Source: Hydra vulgaris (lineage: Eukaryota; Cnidaria; Hydrozoa; Anthoathecata; Hydridae). From it: a DNA stretch of 64,000 nt. The notes beneath the pieces were generated by a model. That model did not search any database and was not told the DNA's origin. It saw nothing but the letters and a program-made list of their open reading frames with translations. Positions 47,927-59,183 of this stretch are shown piece by piece (within the stretch, counting starts at the first letter, position 1; each line of letters starts with the position of its first letter). A program made the translations under genes and the position numbers. Where the stretch lies: NCBI RefSeq assembly GCF_038396675.1, contig NC_088922.1:64870001-64934000 (forward strand), read 5' to 3'.

Positions 47927-50492
47927 TAGGGAATCCAATTACGATTATCGATTACCCGAGTACCCGAGTAATTGATACTTTATAAGCAAGTTCCGAGTAG
48001 TCGACTACTCGGAATATTTTTTTCGAGTATCGAGTATAATATTTAAACAAAAAAATGTAAATATTGCACATTCATTTAACTATTAATCAATCGAGTATCG
48101 GTATTCTACCGTTTTTTCTTCTTTTACTTCTATAATAAAGTTGCTTAGCAACCGTTGATTTTTAACTAAGTTTCAAAAGTTTTTTTTTAACTAAGTTACA
48201 TAAAATAAATAACATTTGTAATTTGAAGTTGTACGACGTAAAATTTGCAAGAAAGTGAAATATTTAAAAAAAAACTTGTGAAATAAATAAAATAAATACT
48301 TAATTTTCTAATACATATAGCTGCCTTTGGTAAGTGAAGTGTTTTGAGTAAAATGTACTAAATTTCAAGTAATAAATGCATATTTAAATACGTATAAATT
48401 TCAATTTTCAATTTTTATGTTGTGATTTTTTATTTTAGTGATTTATTTACATATACCCAGAAATGTCTTCGAAAAAATCAGAGGTATGGAAATATTTTAC
48501 AAAAAAAGAGAAGTCGGAGTCAGTTTGTAACATATGCAAATCTATAATTCAACGTCCGGGATCTAATACAACTGGAATGATTAATCATTTAAAATTACAT
48601 AACATATCTTTACAAAAAAGAAATTTGGGCGACACAAATGAAACTGATGCGTCTTCTTCGAAAAACACAAAATCAGTTGGAAATGGAATAATAAATTTCA
48701 TAAGTCGAGAATCATTGAATGAAATATTGGCGAAATGTGAATCAAAGGAATTACTTCATCTGAAGCCATTAGGGGTTTCGTAGCAAGTCGTAATTATAAA
48801 ATGCCAAAAAGTGAAACAACGGTAATGAAATATATAATGGATTTTTATAAAGAAAAAAAGAAGAATTAATGGCGTCGTTATTAGAGCAAAAAGAAACTGG
48901 AGAGAGATTCAGTATTACTGTCGATGAATGGAGTGATATAAACGTTAGAAGGTTCATGAATATCACTTCAGTAACAAAGCCACCTGTAGTCTTGGGTCTA
49001 TCTGAAATAATAGGTTCTTGTGATTCAAATGCCACTATCGATTTGGTAAAAGCAAAACTTAAAGATTATGGAATTGAAATGGATAATGATATCGTCGGAT
49101 CCACACATGATGGAGCATCAGTCATGGTAAAATATGGGAAAAATATTTTACCATTTTCTCAGTTATGCTACAACCATGCTATACATCTTGCTGTACTTGA
49201 TGTATTTTATAAAAAAAGTGGGAGTTTAATTACGAATGATGATGCGGTAATTGATACAAATTTCCAAGATGATGAGAATTTAGAATATGATGAAAATTTA
49301 GCAGATGATGATTGTGTTGAAACTACCGAACAAAATGATGAGGTAGCTGATGCATTTGCTTTTGATGGTAACTTAAATTTCCAAAATGATTTAGTTAGAC
49401 AATTACCAATCTTTCGTGAAGACATTGGCAAAATTCTTAATGAAACACGAAAAATTATTAAATTTTTCAAATATTCTTCAGTTCGAAGCAGTGTTCTTGA
49501 AAAGCATATAATAGATCAAGAAGGCAAAAAGTTACGATTGCTACTCGATTGCAAAACAAGATGGAACTCAATAATACCAATGGTAAATCGTTTCATAAAA
49601 ATATACGATTGTATACAAAAGGCTCTAATGGAATTAGGTCAGCAAAAATGTTCACAAAAAAATATCAAAGTTTTAGAAGAAATATCACATGTTTTACAAC
49701 CGGTTGAGCTTGCTGTTAAAGAGCTCAGTAAAGATAATAATAATCTTTTAAAAGCTGAAGGAGTATGCATTTTTTTGCTAAACAAACTAAAAGAAACAAA
49801 TACGCAGTTAGCCATGGAAATGTTCACTCCTTTGAAGAAAAGAATTGAAGAAAGACGAAATGAGGATGTTGTATCACTCTTGCGTTTTTTACAATCTGGA
49901 AATTATCCTAAACCAGAGATTACCTGCCATTTTACTTATTTAAAAAAAAGTTCTATTCATTTATTGGCTAAAGAAACCTTCAAAAGGCTGTTCAATGAAG
50001 ATCCTGCAAACACACAGATGGATACAGAGTTAACAATTGAAAATGAAGAAATAATTTCAAATAATGGTTTGGTTTCAAATTATGATGAACTCCAAAAACA
50101 ATTGAATTAATTATGACTGTTCCGAAAGAAAATAATGAGAGAAAATCCACATTGGAAAAAGAAATGAAGTTGTGGGAGAAAGATTGTTCAAAACGAGGTG
50201 ACTCTATTGGTAAGTGAAAGAGTGTTTTCGGTAGCTTCAGCTTTTGTCACAAAAACCCGAAATCAGTTGAAAATGGAAACGGTTGACAAACTTGTATTTT
50301 TAAAGTATTATTTTTTAAATAAAAAATAGATTTAAAACTAAAATTGTTGCATTTTATTTTAAATTTAATTAACACAACATGGTGTGGGTAAATTTTTTTT
50401 CCTTTACCCGGATACCCGGGTACCCGGGTAATTAAGAAAATAAATACTCGATTACATGAATAACGTAAAAATACGATTATTTGGACTCACTA
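47927..50492 (+). mobile_element. hAT transposon nested in the RAG1-like transposon
   Basis: Starts TAGGGAATCCAA and ends TTTGGACTCACTA, inverted ends with two mismatches. It is flanked by a perfect 8-bp GTTTCTTC duplication. Subterminal ACCCGAGTACCCGAGTA and ACCCGGGTACCCGGGTA blocks occur at 47956 and 50407. Length 2566 bp. It interrupts the host ORF in the codon for a Phe-Phe pair, giving a clear order of events. Confidence 0.96.
48463..50330 (+). pseudogene. hAT transposase with BED finger, frameshifted and internally deleted
   Basis: Start ATG at 48463. BED-type zinc finger: EVWKYFTKKE ... CNICKSII ... HLKLHN (C-C-H-H). After a shift near 48750, SSEAIRGFVASRN and ETTVMKYIMDFY follow. After a second shift near 48860 comes the main frame (48869-50110): RFSITVDEWSDI (first D), STHDGASVMVKYG (second D), LCYNHAIHLAV, an acidic insert, CKTRWNSIIPMVNRF (RW motif), then LQPVELAVKELS. 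A third shift (about 50105) and a deletion near 50205 remove most of the dimerisation domain; the tail SERVFSVASAFVTKTRNQL reaches a stop near 50330. This is the typical hAT layout. Nucleotide decay is slight, so the copy died recently. Confidence 0.92.
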
Positions 50493-50500
50493 GTTTCTTC
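50493..50500 (+). repeat. 8-bp target site duplication, right copy
   Basis: GTTTCTTC directly after the hAT right end; the interrupted ORF resumes with it. Confidence 0.95.
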
Positions 50501-51046
50501 AAATTGTTAATTCTTGTTTTGGATGCTCGTTCTCTCCAGACTTTGAGAAAAAGATTCAAGAGTTTAATAGCAATTATCTAAAGTTGACTGTTTCTGTCAC
50601 ACCAAAAGTTCATGCTGTCTTTTACCATGTTCCACAATTTTTAAAGCACCATATAACTGGTCTTGGAATTTACATTGAGCAAGCAACAGAGGCACTCCAT
50701 TCAAACTTCAAGGCTCATTGGCAAAGATTCAAAAGGATTATGTCTCATCCAGATTATTCCAAACAACTGTTGAATTGTGTTGTTGATTACAATAGCAAAA
50801 ATTTCTAAGAAGCACAAGAGGGTACAACGAAGATATTTGTGATAATTAAATTTAAAAATGTTGTGAATAATAATTTTACATATTTATTGTGTATTCTATT
50901 TTTTTTTTTTTTTGCAATATAATAAAATATATATTAAAATTATTTGAGCAAATTTAGGCTTTACAATTCAAAACAAAGTATTTGAGTAAGTAAGTGAAAA
51001 AATTCGGTAATTTTAAAGCTAAATATCTCCCTTGGATTTTAATCCA

Positions 51047-52058
51047 TATATATAAGTACCGATTTGTAAATTTTTTGTTTTTATATATATTTAAAAGATT
51101 TTTTTTATTTTGCAAAATTTATAACTTTTTTCTAAAACTTTTTAATTTTTTTTTTAACTTTTTAGATTCACTCTTTTGTATAATATTTGAGCTTGTAAAA
51201 TTATATTTTTCTCTATTTTACGAAGGGGCTTCATAAGAAGACATTTTGTCTTCTACTTGCCTTACTCAGTTTTTAATTATATATATTTATTAGATCTTAA
51301 GGATAACAATGTAAAATGTGTGCAAATCGACGAAATAAAACTTATTCATTTATTTTATGCAATAAAATCTACACATCCGATCACTTGTGTATTATACTTG
51401 CGTATTTGTTGTACAACTATATCACATTAACTCTGAGTGTTTGAGCTCAGTCCAATCATATTATTACATTTTTAAAAAGCTTTATATCATATATAATAAT
51501 TAACTAACAAATTATATTATAATTTGTTAGTTATTTATTTTTTACTCTTACTTTTAAAACCTCATTTCATTGAAATATATAGTTTTTTCAGTCTCCTGTA
51601 AAATTTTGCTTTTTACACAAGTGAGATATTACCTGGCCAACAACGATATACTATATTATAGTATATATTAAATATATACTATAATGTAATATATATTTAA
51701 TACATACTATATCAATAATAATTATGAATGATATGATTCCGATACAGCAATGACTGTCTTGCACAATAGCAGAATAGAAAAACTTAAAAAAAAAACAAAG
51801 AAAAGCTAATACTATTTCTTACTGGACTAGAAAAGAAAATGATTCTGAAGCTGTTGATTATTATATGAAAAAGTTCCAGCTCGTTGCTGACATTTTAGCT
51901 GATGTTTTCATTGAGTTGATGTTTCTAGTGATGTTTTCATTTTCATTGATGTTTCCAGTGAGTTGATGTTTTCCTAATGTGATTATGTTGCCATTATTTT
52001 TTGATAATTGGGCATGCATTTTATTATCTTACTACATGATTTTACTATTTTTTGACTA
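51047..52058. other. AT-rich DNA with palindromes
   Basis: A near-perfect 33-bp palindrome at 51501-51533 (TAACTAACAAATTATA arms), a TATACTATAA-type repeat cluster at 51640-51700, and a cluster of GATGTTTTCATTGAGTT variants at 51900-51975. No gene. Confidence 0.6.
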
Positions 52059-52700
<642 letters not shown>

Positions 52701-54815
52701 TTTTTTGATAGACGGGTCTAGCTTACATTCACGTCGTGTCTATTGTTAACAATGATTATTATATAGTTTCATTAATGGAATTTAATATCTTAATCATTAA
52801 CTAAAAGCCAAGATGTAAACTAATTAAAGTAATGTTATAAAACATTTTTTGTTTTTAAAATTTTTTTCAGGTCAGAGGGGGAACCATCTATAACTATCAC
52901 TAAGCATTATGTGATGTATTGTGAATTTTGGTAAAAGATATTTTTATAGAGAAGTTTATTATTTTAATTACATTAAAATATTTTTTTGAATCTCATTAAA
53001 AATATAATTTTTTTTAGGTTGTAAAAGAGGGGGGGGGGGCAATGACACGCCCCCTTCCCCATCTGCATCCCTTGAAACAAAGGGTGCGCTGCTAGTGAAG
53101 TTGTAAAGTAGTAAAATATAATTTTTGATTTGATACTAGATTTCTTTTTAATTATAAAGATAAATATTTATAAAAAAAAAAGAGTCATTTTTGACAATAG
53201 GGTGTTTGAAACCATTACCCTTACATCCCCCCAAAGACAATAAAACTTCTATATTTGACTGTGGTCTGATAGCTAATTACAAAATATCTTGTATGTAAAA
53301 ATTTACATTTTCATTAAAAAAACCCACTTTTTTATAAATATTGTTAGTCTTTATTGCCGGTATGGATGGTGGTTTTGTGTCCCCTCTTGCCCCCGGATGC
53401 GCCCATAATCTAGAAACCTTTATAAATTTGTAGATTGTATCTATCTTTTGATACCAAGATGTAAACTTTTGGATAAGAATTGATTAAGTTAAAATAGTTT
53501 TAGTTAATAAAAACTTTATTTTGACCACAGTTTCTTCAACAAATCCTAATATCAAAAAATCTGTACTTAAAACGTCCTAACTTTTTGTAGGGCGGTTCAA
53601 TTTTGAAATTTTTTTCACTTTTGGAATATTGAAATAAAGCTCTTTTTAATAATTTGTAACAACCTAGAATTTGATGAATTTAAAAATTTCATGTAACATA
53701 CCTAATGTATAGGCTCTTTAAATTAAAAATCAATATAAAGTGAAGGTGCATTTAAGTTTAAAGTATTTAATTTAATTTAGATTTATAATATAATAAATTA
53801 TTATAATACAAATTTAATTTAAGTTATTTTAAATTAGTAAGGTGACGTTTTAACATTATGTATAAAATTCTTAATTTCTTACTTTTCATTTAAACATAAG
53901 TTCAAATTTTAAATCTCATTGAGGTCAAGTTTCAAATTCAATCAGCTTATAGGCTTTAAGTTATAGCTTGTAGGTTTTACAAACACCATGAACTACTTTT
54001 ACTTTTTATTGTCTAATAAGAAAGCTTAATACACAAGTCTTTTTAATTTTTTATAAAGGCATTTTAAAAAACTGCTTAAAAAACATTTAAAAAGATTATC
54101 ACAATGTAGGAAGCGCAGCAATTCGTACATTATCTAGAATTTGCTCATCAACTAACTGTTTTTAAAAAATTTAACATTGAGGCAGCAAGTGTTACAAAAT
54201 GCAAGAAAAACAAAGTTATTTTGCTCAAAAGATATGGTTTCAATTAGTATTCTAACATATTTGCTTTTGTTTTGTACCTATTGTTTCAATTTTATAATTA
54301 AAACGAATAATACTTAGTATGAAAATCGTAAAAAGTATTTGTAGCATCTTTAATTAACATATGAAGTATCTCCAAAGTTATAAAATGATTTTTAATTGAA
54401 AAGTGTACTCATTAATGATATGGGTAGACTTTTCCTAAATATGTAGACTGTAGACTGAAGAGCTTTTATTAATAATAATCAGAATTCAGCTTCATTATCA
54501 TATTTCTGGAAAAACTTACACACTAACCCATAATAAAGCCGAACCTGTTGTTCGCAAAAATATTGTTCTTAAAGATTTTTTACTAGTAATTTAATGTAAA
54601 GTGTTTTTGCTTTGTCAAATCAAGATATTAATTTATATTTAAATAAAAATAAAGGTAGCTATCACACAAATAAAGCTAAATTGATCAAAACAATGAAATA
54701 TTTAAAAATCTAAATTGATAAAATTTTATTAACTAAAATGGTTTACATTTAGTTTAATCACAATATATTAAAATCTTTTAAATGTGTTCTAAAACTTTTA
54801 CAAAACTTATCTGTT
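52701..54815. other. AT-rich DNA upstream of the aminopeptidase gene
   Basis: Contains a G run (53029-53038) beside GC-rich GGCAATGACACGCCCCC and another GTGTCCCCTCTTGCCCC patch near 53378-53396. No coding region found. Any 5' untranslated exon or promoter is not recognisable. Confidence 0.5.
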
Positions 54816-54817
54816 TT

Positions 54818-54837
54818 AGCAAATAATAAATTTAGCC
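54818..54837 (+). promoter_or_regulatory. Splice acceptor 20 nt before the start codon
   Basis: ATCTGTTTTAG ends at 54819, followed by 18 nt of leader and ATG at 54838. It is either the 3' end of an intron in the 5' UTR or a spliced-leader trans-splice site; Hydra is known to trans-splice leaders. Confidence 0.5.
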
Positions 54838-57645
54838 ATGGTTCACTTGGGATTTGCTGTTGAGTTGTGTGTTTCCTTGGAAAATGGTGATTATGATGCA
54901 ATTGTTATAGTTGGTCAAAATACTAAGAATGAAAATAATTGTTATCCTGAATTTTTGAATGACTATCTGTCAGCTATTGATATAGCTAGTGAGGTATATC
55001 TTTAAGTTTATTGAATCTATGTGTTTCTTTAGTGCAAAGGTGTGTTTTACTAATCATACCTGACTATAAAACACTTTGTTTAAACATAAAGTTTTTAAAA
55101 ATTCTATTGGGGCTTATATTATGTTTAAAATTTTGTCATTGTTAAAAATAAAGTTAATTAGATAAATTGAAAGATTAAAAAAAAAAGTAAAAATTTGTTT
55201 ACTTTAGTAACTTTCTCAATATAATGATTAAATATTGTTAGACTAAATTTTCAGTTTGTCTGATTGAGTCATGAAGTTATCAAACATTCTGAAAAATTTT
55301 TTAAAATAAAAACTTTAATGTATTCATTGTTGTTGTTACAAGCAATGTTACAACTTGTTATAAAAGTTTTTTTTTCAGCTCCTTATATACTTGGACTGTA
55401 GTGGCCTCCTTATAAGGAGGCCACTACAGTCCAAGAGGCTACTTTTTAGTAGCCTCTTGGACTGTATATAAGCCTGTATATAAGACTGTATATAAGCCTC
55501 CTTAGACTGATAAGCTTTTTACAAAAGGGTTACCTCTCAAGATTAAAACAGTAAGATTGAAATTAAAGTCAAAATAAAATAGATATTATCCTAATGTTGT
55601 TTGTTATTCAATAGGTATATATAGTAGATTTGTTTTTTTAATTTATGAAATGTTTTCTGCAAAAAGTTTTAAAATATTTATTACTTCATTAAGTTGCCTA
55701 AAGAATATCTTTAAAGTTAGGTATTACAAAATTAGGTTTTTAGTGTAACCAAAATACAACTAGGTAAAAAATGTTTTTCGGGTAAAACAGATTTTTTGTA
55801 ATGCTTTAAAACATGGTCTAGAGCATCATTTGGTTTTAATATCTGTCATTTAATAAAAAATGTTGTTTGTCTTAAATTGTTAATCTCCATTAATACAAAG
55901 TCTAAAAAGTTGAAAAGGCTTTATACAATTATTAATTTAAAGTCAAGTTTTATCAGTTTAAATGTGTTTTTTTAAATTTATTATTCATAGTTCATGCTTG
56001 TGTGTTGTGGCTAGATTTCTGTAATGCCATTTTTTAAAATTTAGATACAATGTTACAGAAGAGTTAAAGCAGTTTCTTTACAAGTAGTTGCCATTTTTTG
56101 TCCTTAGCTATGTCTTTTTGTTATGATAATATTACAAGGTTTATCACCATGTTTTATCACTATCCAAGGTTTACCCTTACCCACAATTAAATTGAGGGTT
56201 TTCCTATTTCTAGATAAGTTGTAATCTTTGCGATGGTAAAGAGTCAAGATCAGTTAAAATCAGTTTAGTGCAATAAGCTATGTGTTGCCTATTTCCTGCT
56301 AACCAATTTAATGTCATAACAAAGGACTTCTTATGTAGCCTCAATAATCCAAAAAAAAAAAAAAAAGGATTAACATGCATACATATGGCATTATTAAATC
56401 TCTAATATTTTACAACTTGATGGAGCCAGTCTTTCTGAGAGCTACTACAAAGTTTGTAAAACCTTACTACGAGTTACCCTTATCACCCTTCCTACCCAGT
56501 AAACACAAAAGTGTGTTTAAATATTTTTAAAATGTTTAATACTTTTTTAGACATCTAAAATAGACCATGTGTTTACTAAGTGGCCTCAAAACCATAAAAG
56601 TAAATTTTAGAACTGTACTGTAATTTTAGAACTGTACCTCATTAAGAGATAAAGTTTTGTGAACTGTTTATTCTGATTCAAATTAAAAAAAACAGATTAG
56701 TTATTATTCTAAGTAAATTAATTTGTTTTTTTGAAATCAGTCTATTGATGGCATACTTATTTGATGACTTTTCATCATCAGATGAAATTTGTTGTGTAAA
56801 CAATAATATTAATGTATTTATGTGAACATTATAACAAGTTTATGAATTGCATTATGCAAACAAAATGTATCTTTTTAGAAATACTTTTTATTGTTACAAT
56901 TTAAGATTAATTTCTTTAATCTTTAATCTCTTTTTCTTTAATTTTGTTAAAAAGTTATGATAAAAGAAAATGATTTTGTTGAAATATTATAATCAAATAA
57001 TTAAATGATTTTGTTAAAAGGTTGATGGTCTTTTATTGAGCGAGGTCAATGGTGTTATAACTCCAAATAAAGAAGTAAAACTTGTGGTATGTTTAAAAAG
57101 TTTTGTTATTTGTGTTGTAATTAAATTTTAATTCCAAATAAAAATAATAGATATAATAATAAATTAATCTAATTAATTTTTATTTTGATATAAGTAGTTA
57201 TTACTTTTTTTATTATTTAATTTGAAAATATTTTACAATTTAATTAGAATTTATTTTTGTTGTTTTATTTTTCTACCTATACTTTTAGGTGTACTCACCA
57301 ACTGGTCCAGTTAACAGAGATTATGATGATGTCAGACGATATAAAGACGCAGCTATTGCAGGAGTAAAGAGGTAATTTTAATATAAAATTAACATTGTAT
57401 TTTCCCTTTATTATACCAAAGTTTTTAAGTTCCAAATTTTTTTAGGTGTATTTAAAACATTTTGGTTTTTTTGATATAAATTACTTTAATTAAAAAATAT
57501 ATCACTAAACATTTTTTTATTTAGAGCTTTAAAATCGAAAAAGAAAAATTTGTTGCTTGTTGTTTCCAACTCAGAACCTGGATTAGCAAAATACAAAGAT
57601 GCTTTACTTGTATCTGTACTTGGAGCTTTTGAAGCTCTTTATGTG
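54838..57645 (+). CDS. Aminopeptidase-like gene (M17 family, W07G4.4 type), first four coding exons
   Basis: Four exons join in frame with GT/AG borders: 54838-54993 (52 codons, phase 0), 57021-57086 (22 codons, phase 0), 57289-57371 and 57525-57645 (split codon AG|A), giving 142 codons. Donors are GTATAT, GTATGT, GTAATT and GTATAC; acceptors TTAAAAG, ACTTTTAG, TTATTTAG. Key blocks: YDAIVIVGQN in exon 1, then VYSPTGPVNRDYDDVRRYKD and NLLLVVSN ... LGAFEALYVV in exons 3-4. These match my memory of the N-terminal domain of metazoan M17 aminopeptidases like C. elegans W07G4.4. The catalytic C-terminal metallopeptidase domain must lie beyond the window, since no later exon was found up to 64000. 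The function is inferred; the exon structure is directly seen. Confidence 0.65.
54994..57020 (+). other. Intron 1 with a nested palindrome
   Basis: About 2 kb, AT-rich. Contains the perfect palindrome 55390-55435, a hairpin 55436-55455, and an A run at 56351-56366. No coding relic recognised. Confidence 0.6.
55390..55435. repeat. Perfect 46-bp palindrome, no loop
   Basis: CTTGGACTGTAGTGGCCTCC then TTA, followed immediately by its exact complement. It is followed by AGGCTACT-TTTT-AGTAGCCT (55436-55455) and another CTTGGACTGTATATAAG (55456-55472), so the same 11 bp occurs in three orientations-steps. Confidence 0.97.
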
Positions 57646-59183
57646 GTATACTTTTTTTTGTTAAAACACTTTCTCATGTGTGCAGAGAAATGTAGAAAAG
57701 CTGTTTCTTACTCTTTCATACTCAGTAAATTTCTTCTCTGTTCAAATATTTTACCAGAGAAGAAATTTACTGGTTAAAAGTAAATTAATTAATTAAATAA
57801 ATAAAAAATAATTACTTTTAACCAGTTTATTATTAACATTAGTAGTATATCGAGTTACAACAAAGTAAAAATAATTGATACAATATAAAATATAGTCAAA
57901 TTATAGTTATCATTTGTAAAGCTTATAAAACAACTTTCACAAAGGAGAGTTGTGAGCTGTTCTAACTTTAAAGCATGTCAAGATTTTCTATAAAGCTGTT
58001 GATAGATGGAGAACAGACCAAATTATCTAGCAAGCTGTTCCGTTCATTGACAATTTGATTGTCAATGAAAAAGTGTTAAAATAAAGATTTAGAATTCTAA
58101 TAACTTTTTTAAATAAATATTTTTTTAATTATTAATTTTACCTCCTTTATGCTCCAAAGGGTGCCTAGGGGGTACACACACACTATGGAAGTACCACATT
58201 TTCAGAATACCACACTATCATCTGAAAGTACCATATACTACTTTCAGAGGCGTAGAACAGATTTTAACCTCTTGATTGTGAACTGAGTGTTCATAAGATA
58301 AAAATAGTAATTAAAAATATTAGAAATTAATAGCTGAATTTTTGAAGCTTTAGAGTGTACTTCTTTATCTTGCATTAGGGCTATTTTAACTAATTAGCTA
58401 GTATTTAATATTGTAACTGGCTGAATGGTGCACATATTTTAAATATGGAGACCATACTGGTACTGGTAACTCAAGAAATAGTTCATTTAATTATTTTATT
58501 ATTTAATTTACCATCCAATTTTGCTAACAATTTTTTAACACAATCTAACATTCTGTTTGCATTATTTGCTACCAAAATAACTTGGATAGTATATCTTAGT
58601 ATCATAGACTATATAATTTGAACTTATTCACTATTTTACTTGGTAGATTATTAATATACAACAAGGATCCAATAATAAAGTCCTTTGACACACTGCAAAA
58701 TATTTCAATTATTTAGAAACCATGAGCAAAACTTTCTTTGTAATGTCTTTGTGAGGAACTAAAAATAACGTCTTTGTGAGGAACATTGTTTAAAGCTTAA
58801 GCAAAGTATCGCATTACTTTATCAATTGGTTTCTTTAACCATTTTTTCTTTAATCATTGCTTTTATAAGAAGAAAGTTAAGAATTGAGATTAAAAGTTTT
58901 TAACAAGTTTGTGATACAAGATTTGCCTTTTACAAAGATATGTCATTAATGGTCAAGAAGAAATAAAGTCAGGAGTTTTTAACAAATTTTTGATACAATT
59001 TTTATGGAAACATATATCTTTGAGTGACCTTTCAAAAGAACACAGTCTACAAAATGTTTGAAAATTACACGCCTCTCTAATTTTTGATAAAATTTTATCT
59101 TTTAATAAAATCAAACCAATAAAGCACTGTCTGTTTATGAGGGCTAGATAAGAACTTATTGCCTGTACATTTCAGGTCATACT
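57646..59183 (+). other. Start of intron 4: hairpins, no gene
   Basis: Two overlapping hairpins, 57723-57772 (18-bp perfect arms) and 57770-57825 (16-bp arms), and a 12-bp hairpin at 58043-58069. The ORF 57550-57777 is exon 4 read through into the intron. Nothing else supported. Confidence 0.6.
57723..57825. repeat. Two adjoining hairpins sharing an arm boundary
   Basis: CAGTAAATTTCTTCTCTG pairs with 57755-57772. The next sequence CTGGTTAAAAGTAA.TTA (57770-57787) pairs with 57810-57825. The end of one stem is the start of the other. Confidence 0.92.

Larger units (their letters stand above)
46360..50808 (+). pseudogene. RAG1-like DDE transposase of an unnamed multi-copy family, interrupted
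   Basis: N-terminal zinc cluster: CVICIKK ... ICATCRCYL and CDCIICQIV (46378-46640), then KRCTKCLSIIARGV and GKSLPIRKG after a stop at 46687. Core pieces: VKLGLDGGRSFFKVSL (first D, near 47363); FKSTSVKK; ILSCDMKLANIICGI (second D) with HPCCWC exactly 19 residues later; HGGQFNGNDCIKLLKK; then, past the hAT insertion, DARSLQ, VSVTPKVHAVFYHVPQF (HxxxxH) and GLGIYIEQATEALHSNF (candidate E). RAG1 has the same order D-D-CxxC-HxxxxH-E, with CxxC also 19 residues after the second Asp. A hairpin (47071-47122), stops and shifts make this copy dead. I know the family as repeated in cnidarians and arthropods but not its name. Confidence 0.72.
45800..51046 (+). mobile_element. DNA transposon with 32-bp TIRs and RAG1-like transposase, split by a hAT insertion
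   Basis: The left end TGGATTAAAATCTAAGGGAG..(45800-45831) and the inverted right end (51015-51046) match at 31 of 32 positions. Between them lies one interrupted ORF family and a nested hAT element; without the latter the element is about 2.67 kb. The TIR lacks the CAC start of Transib. It contains TTAA, so a Kolobok-like TTAA target is possible. The left subterminal region has degenerate repeats of about 65 bp (45898-46060). Confidence 0.75.
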
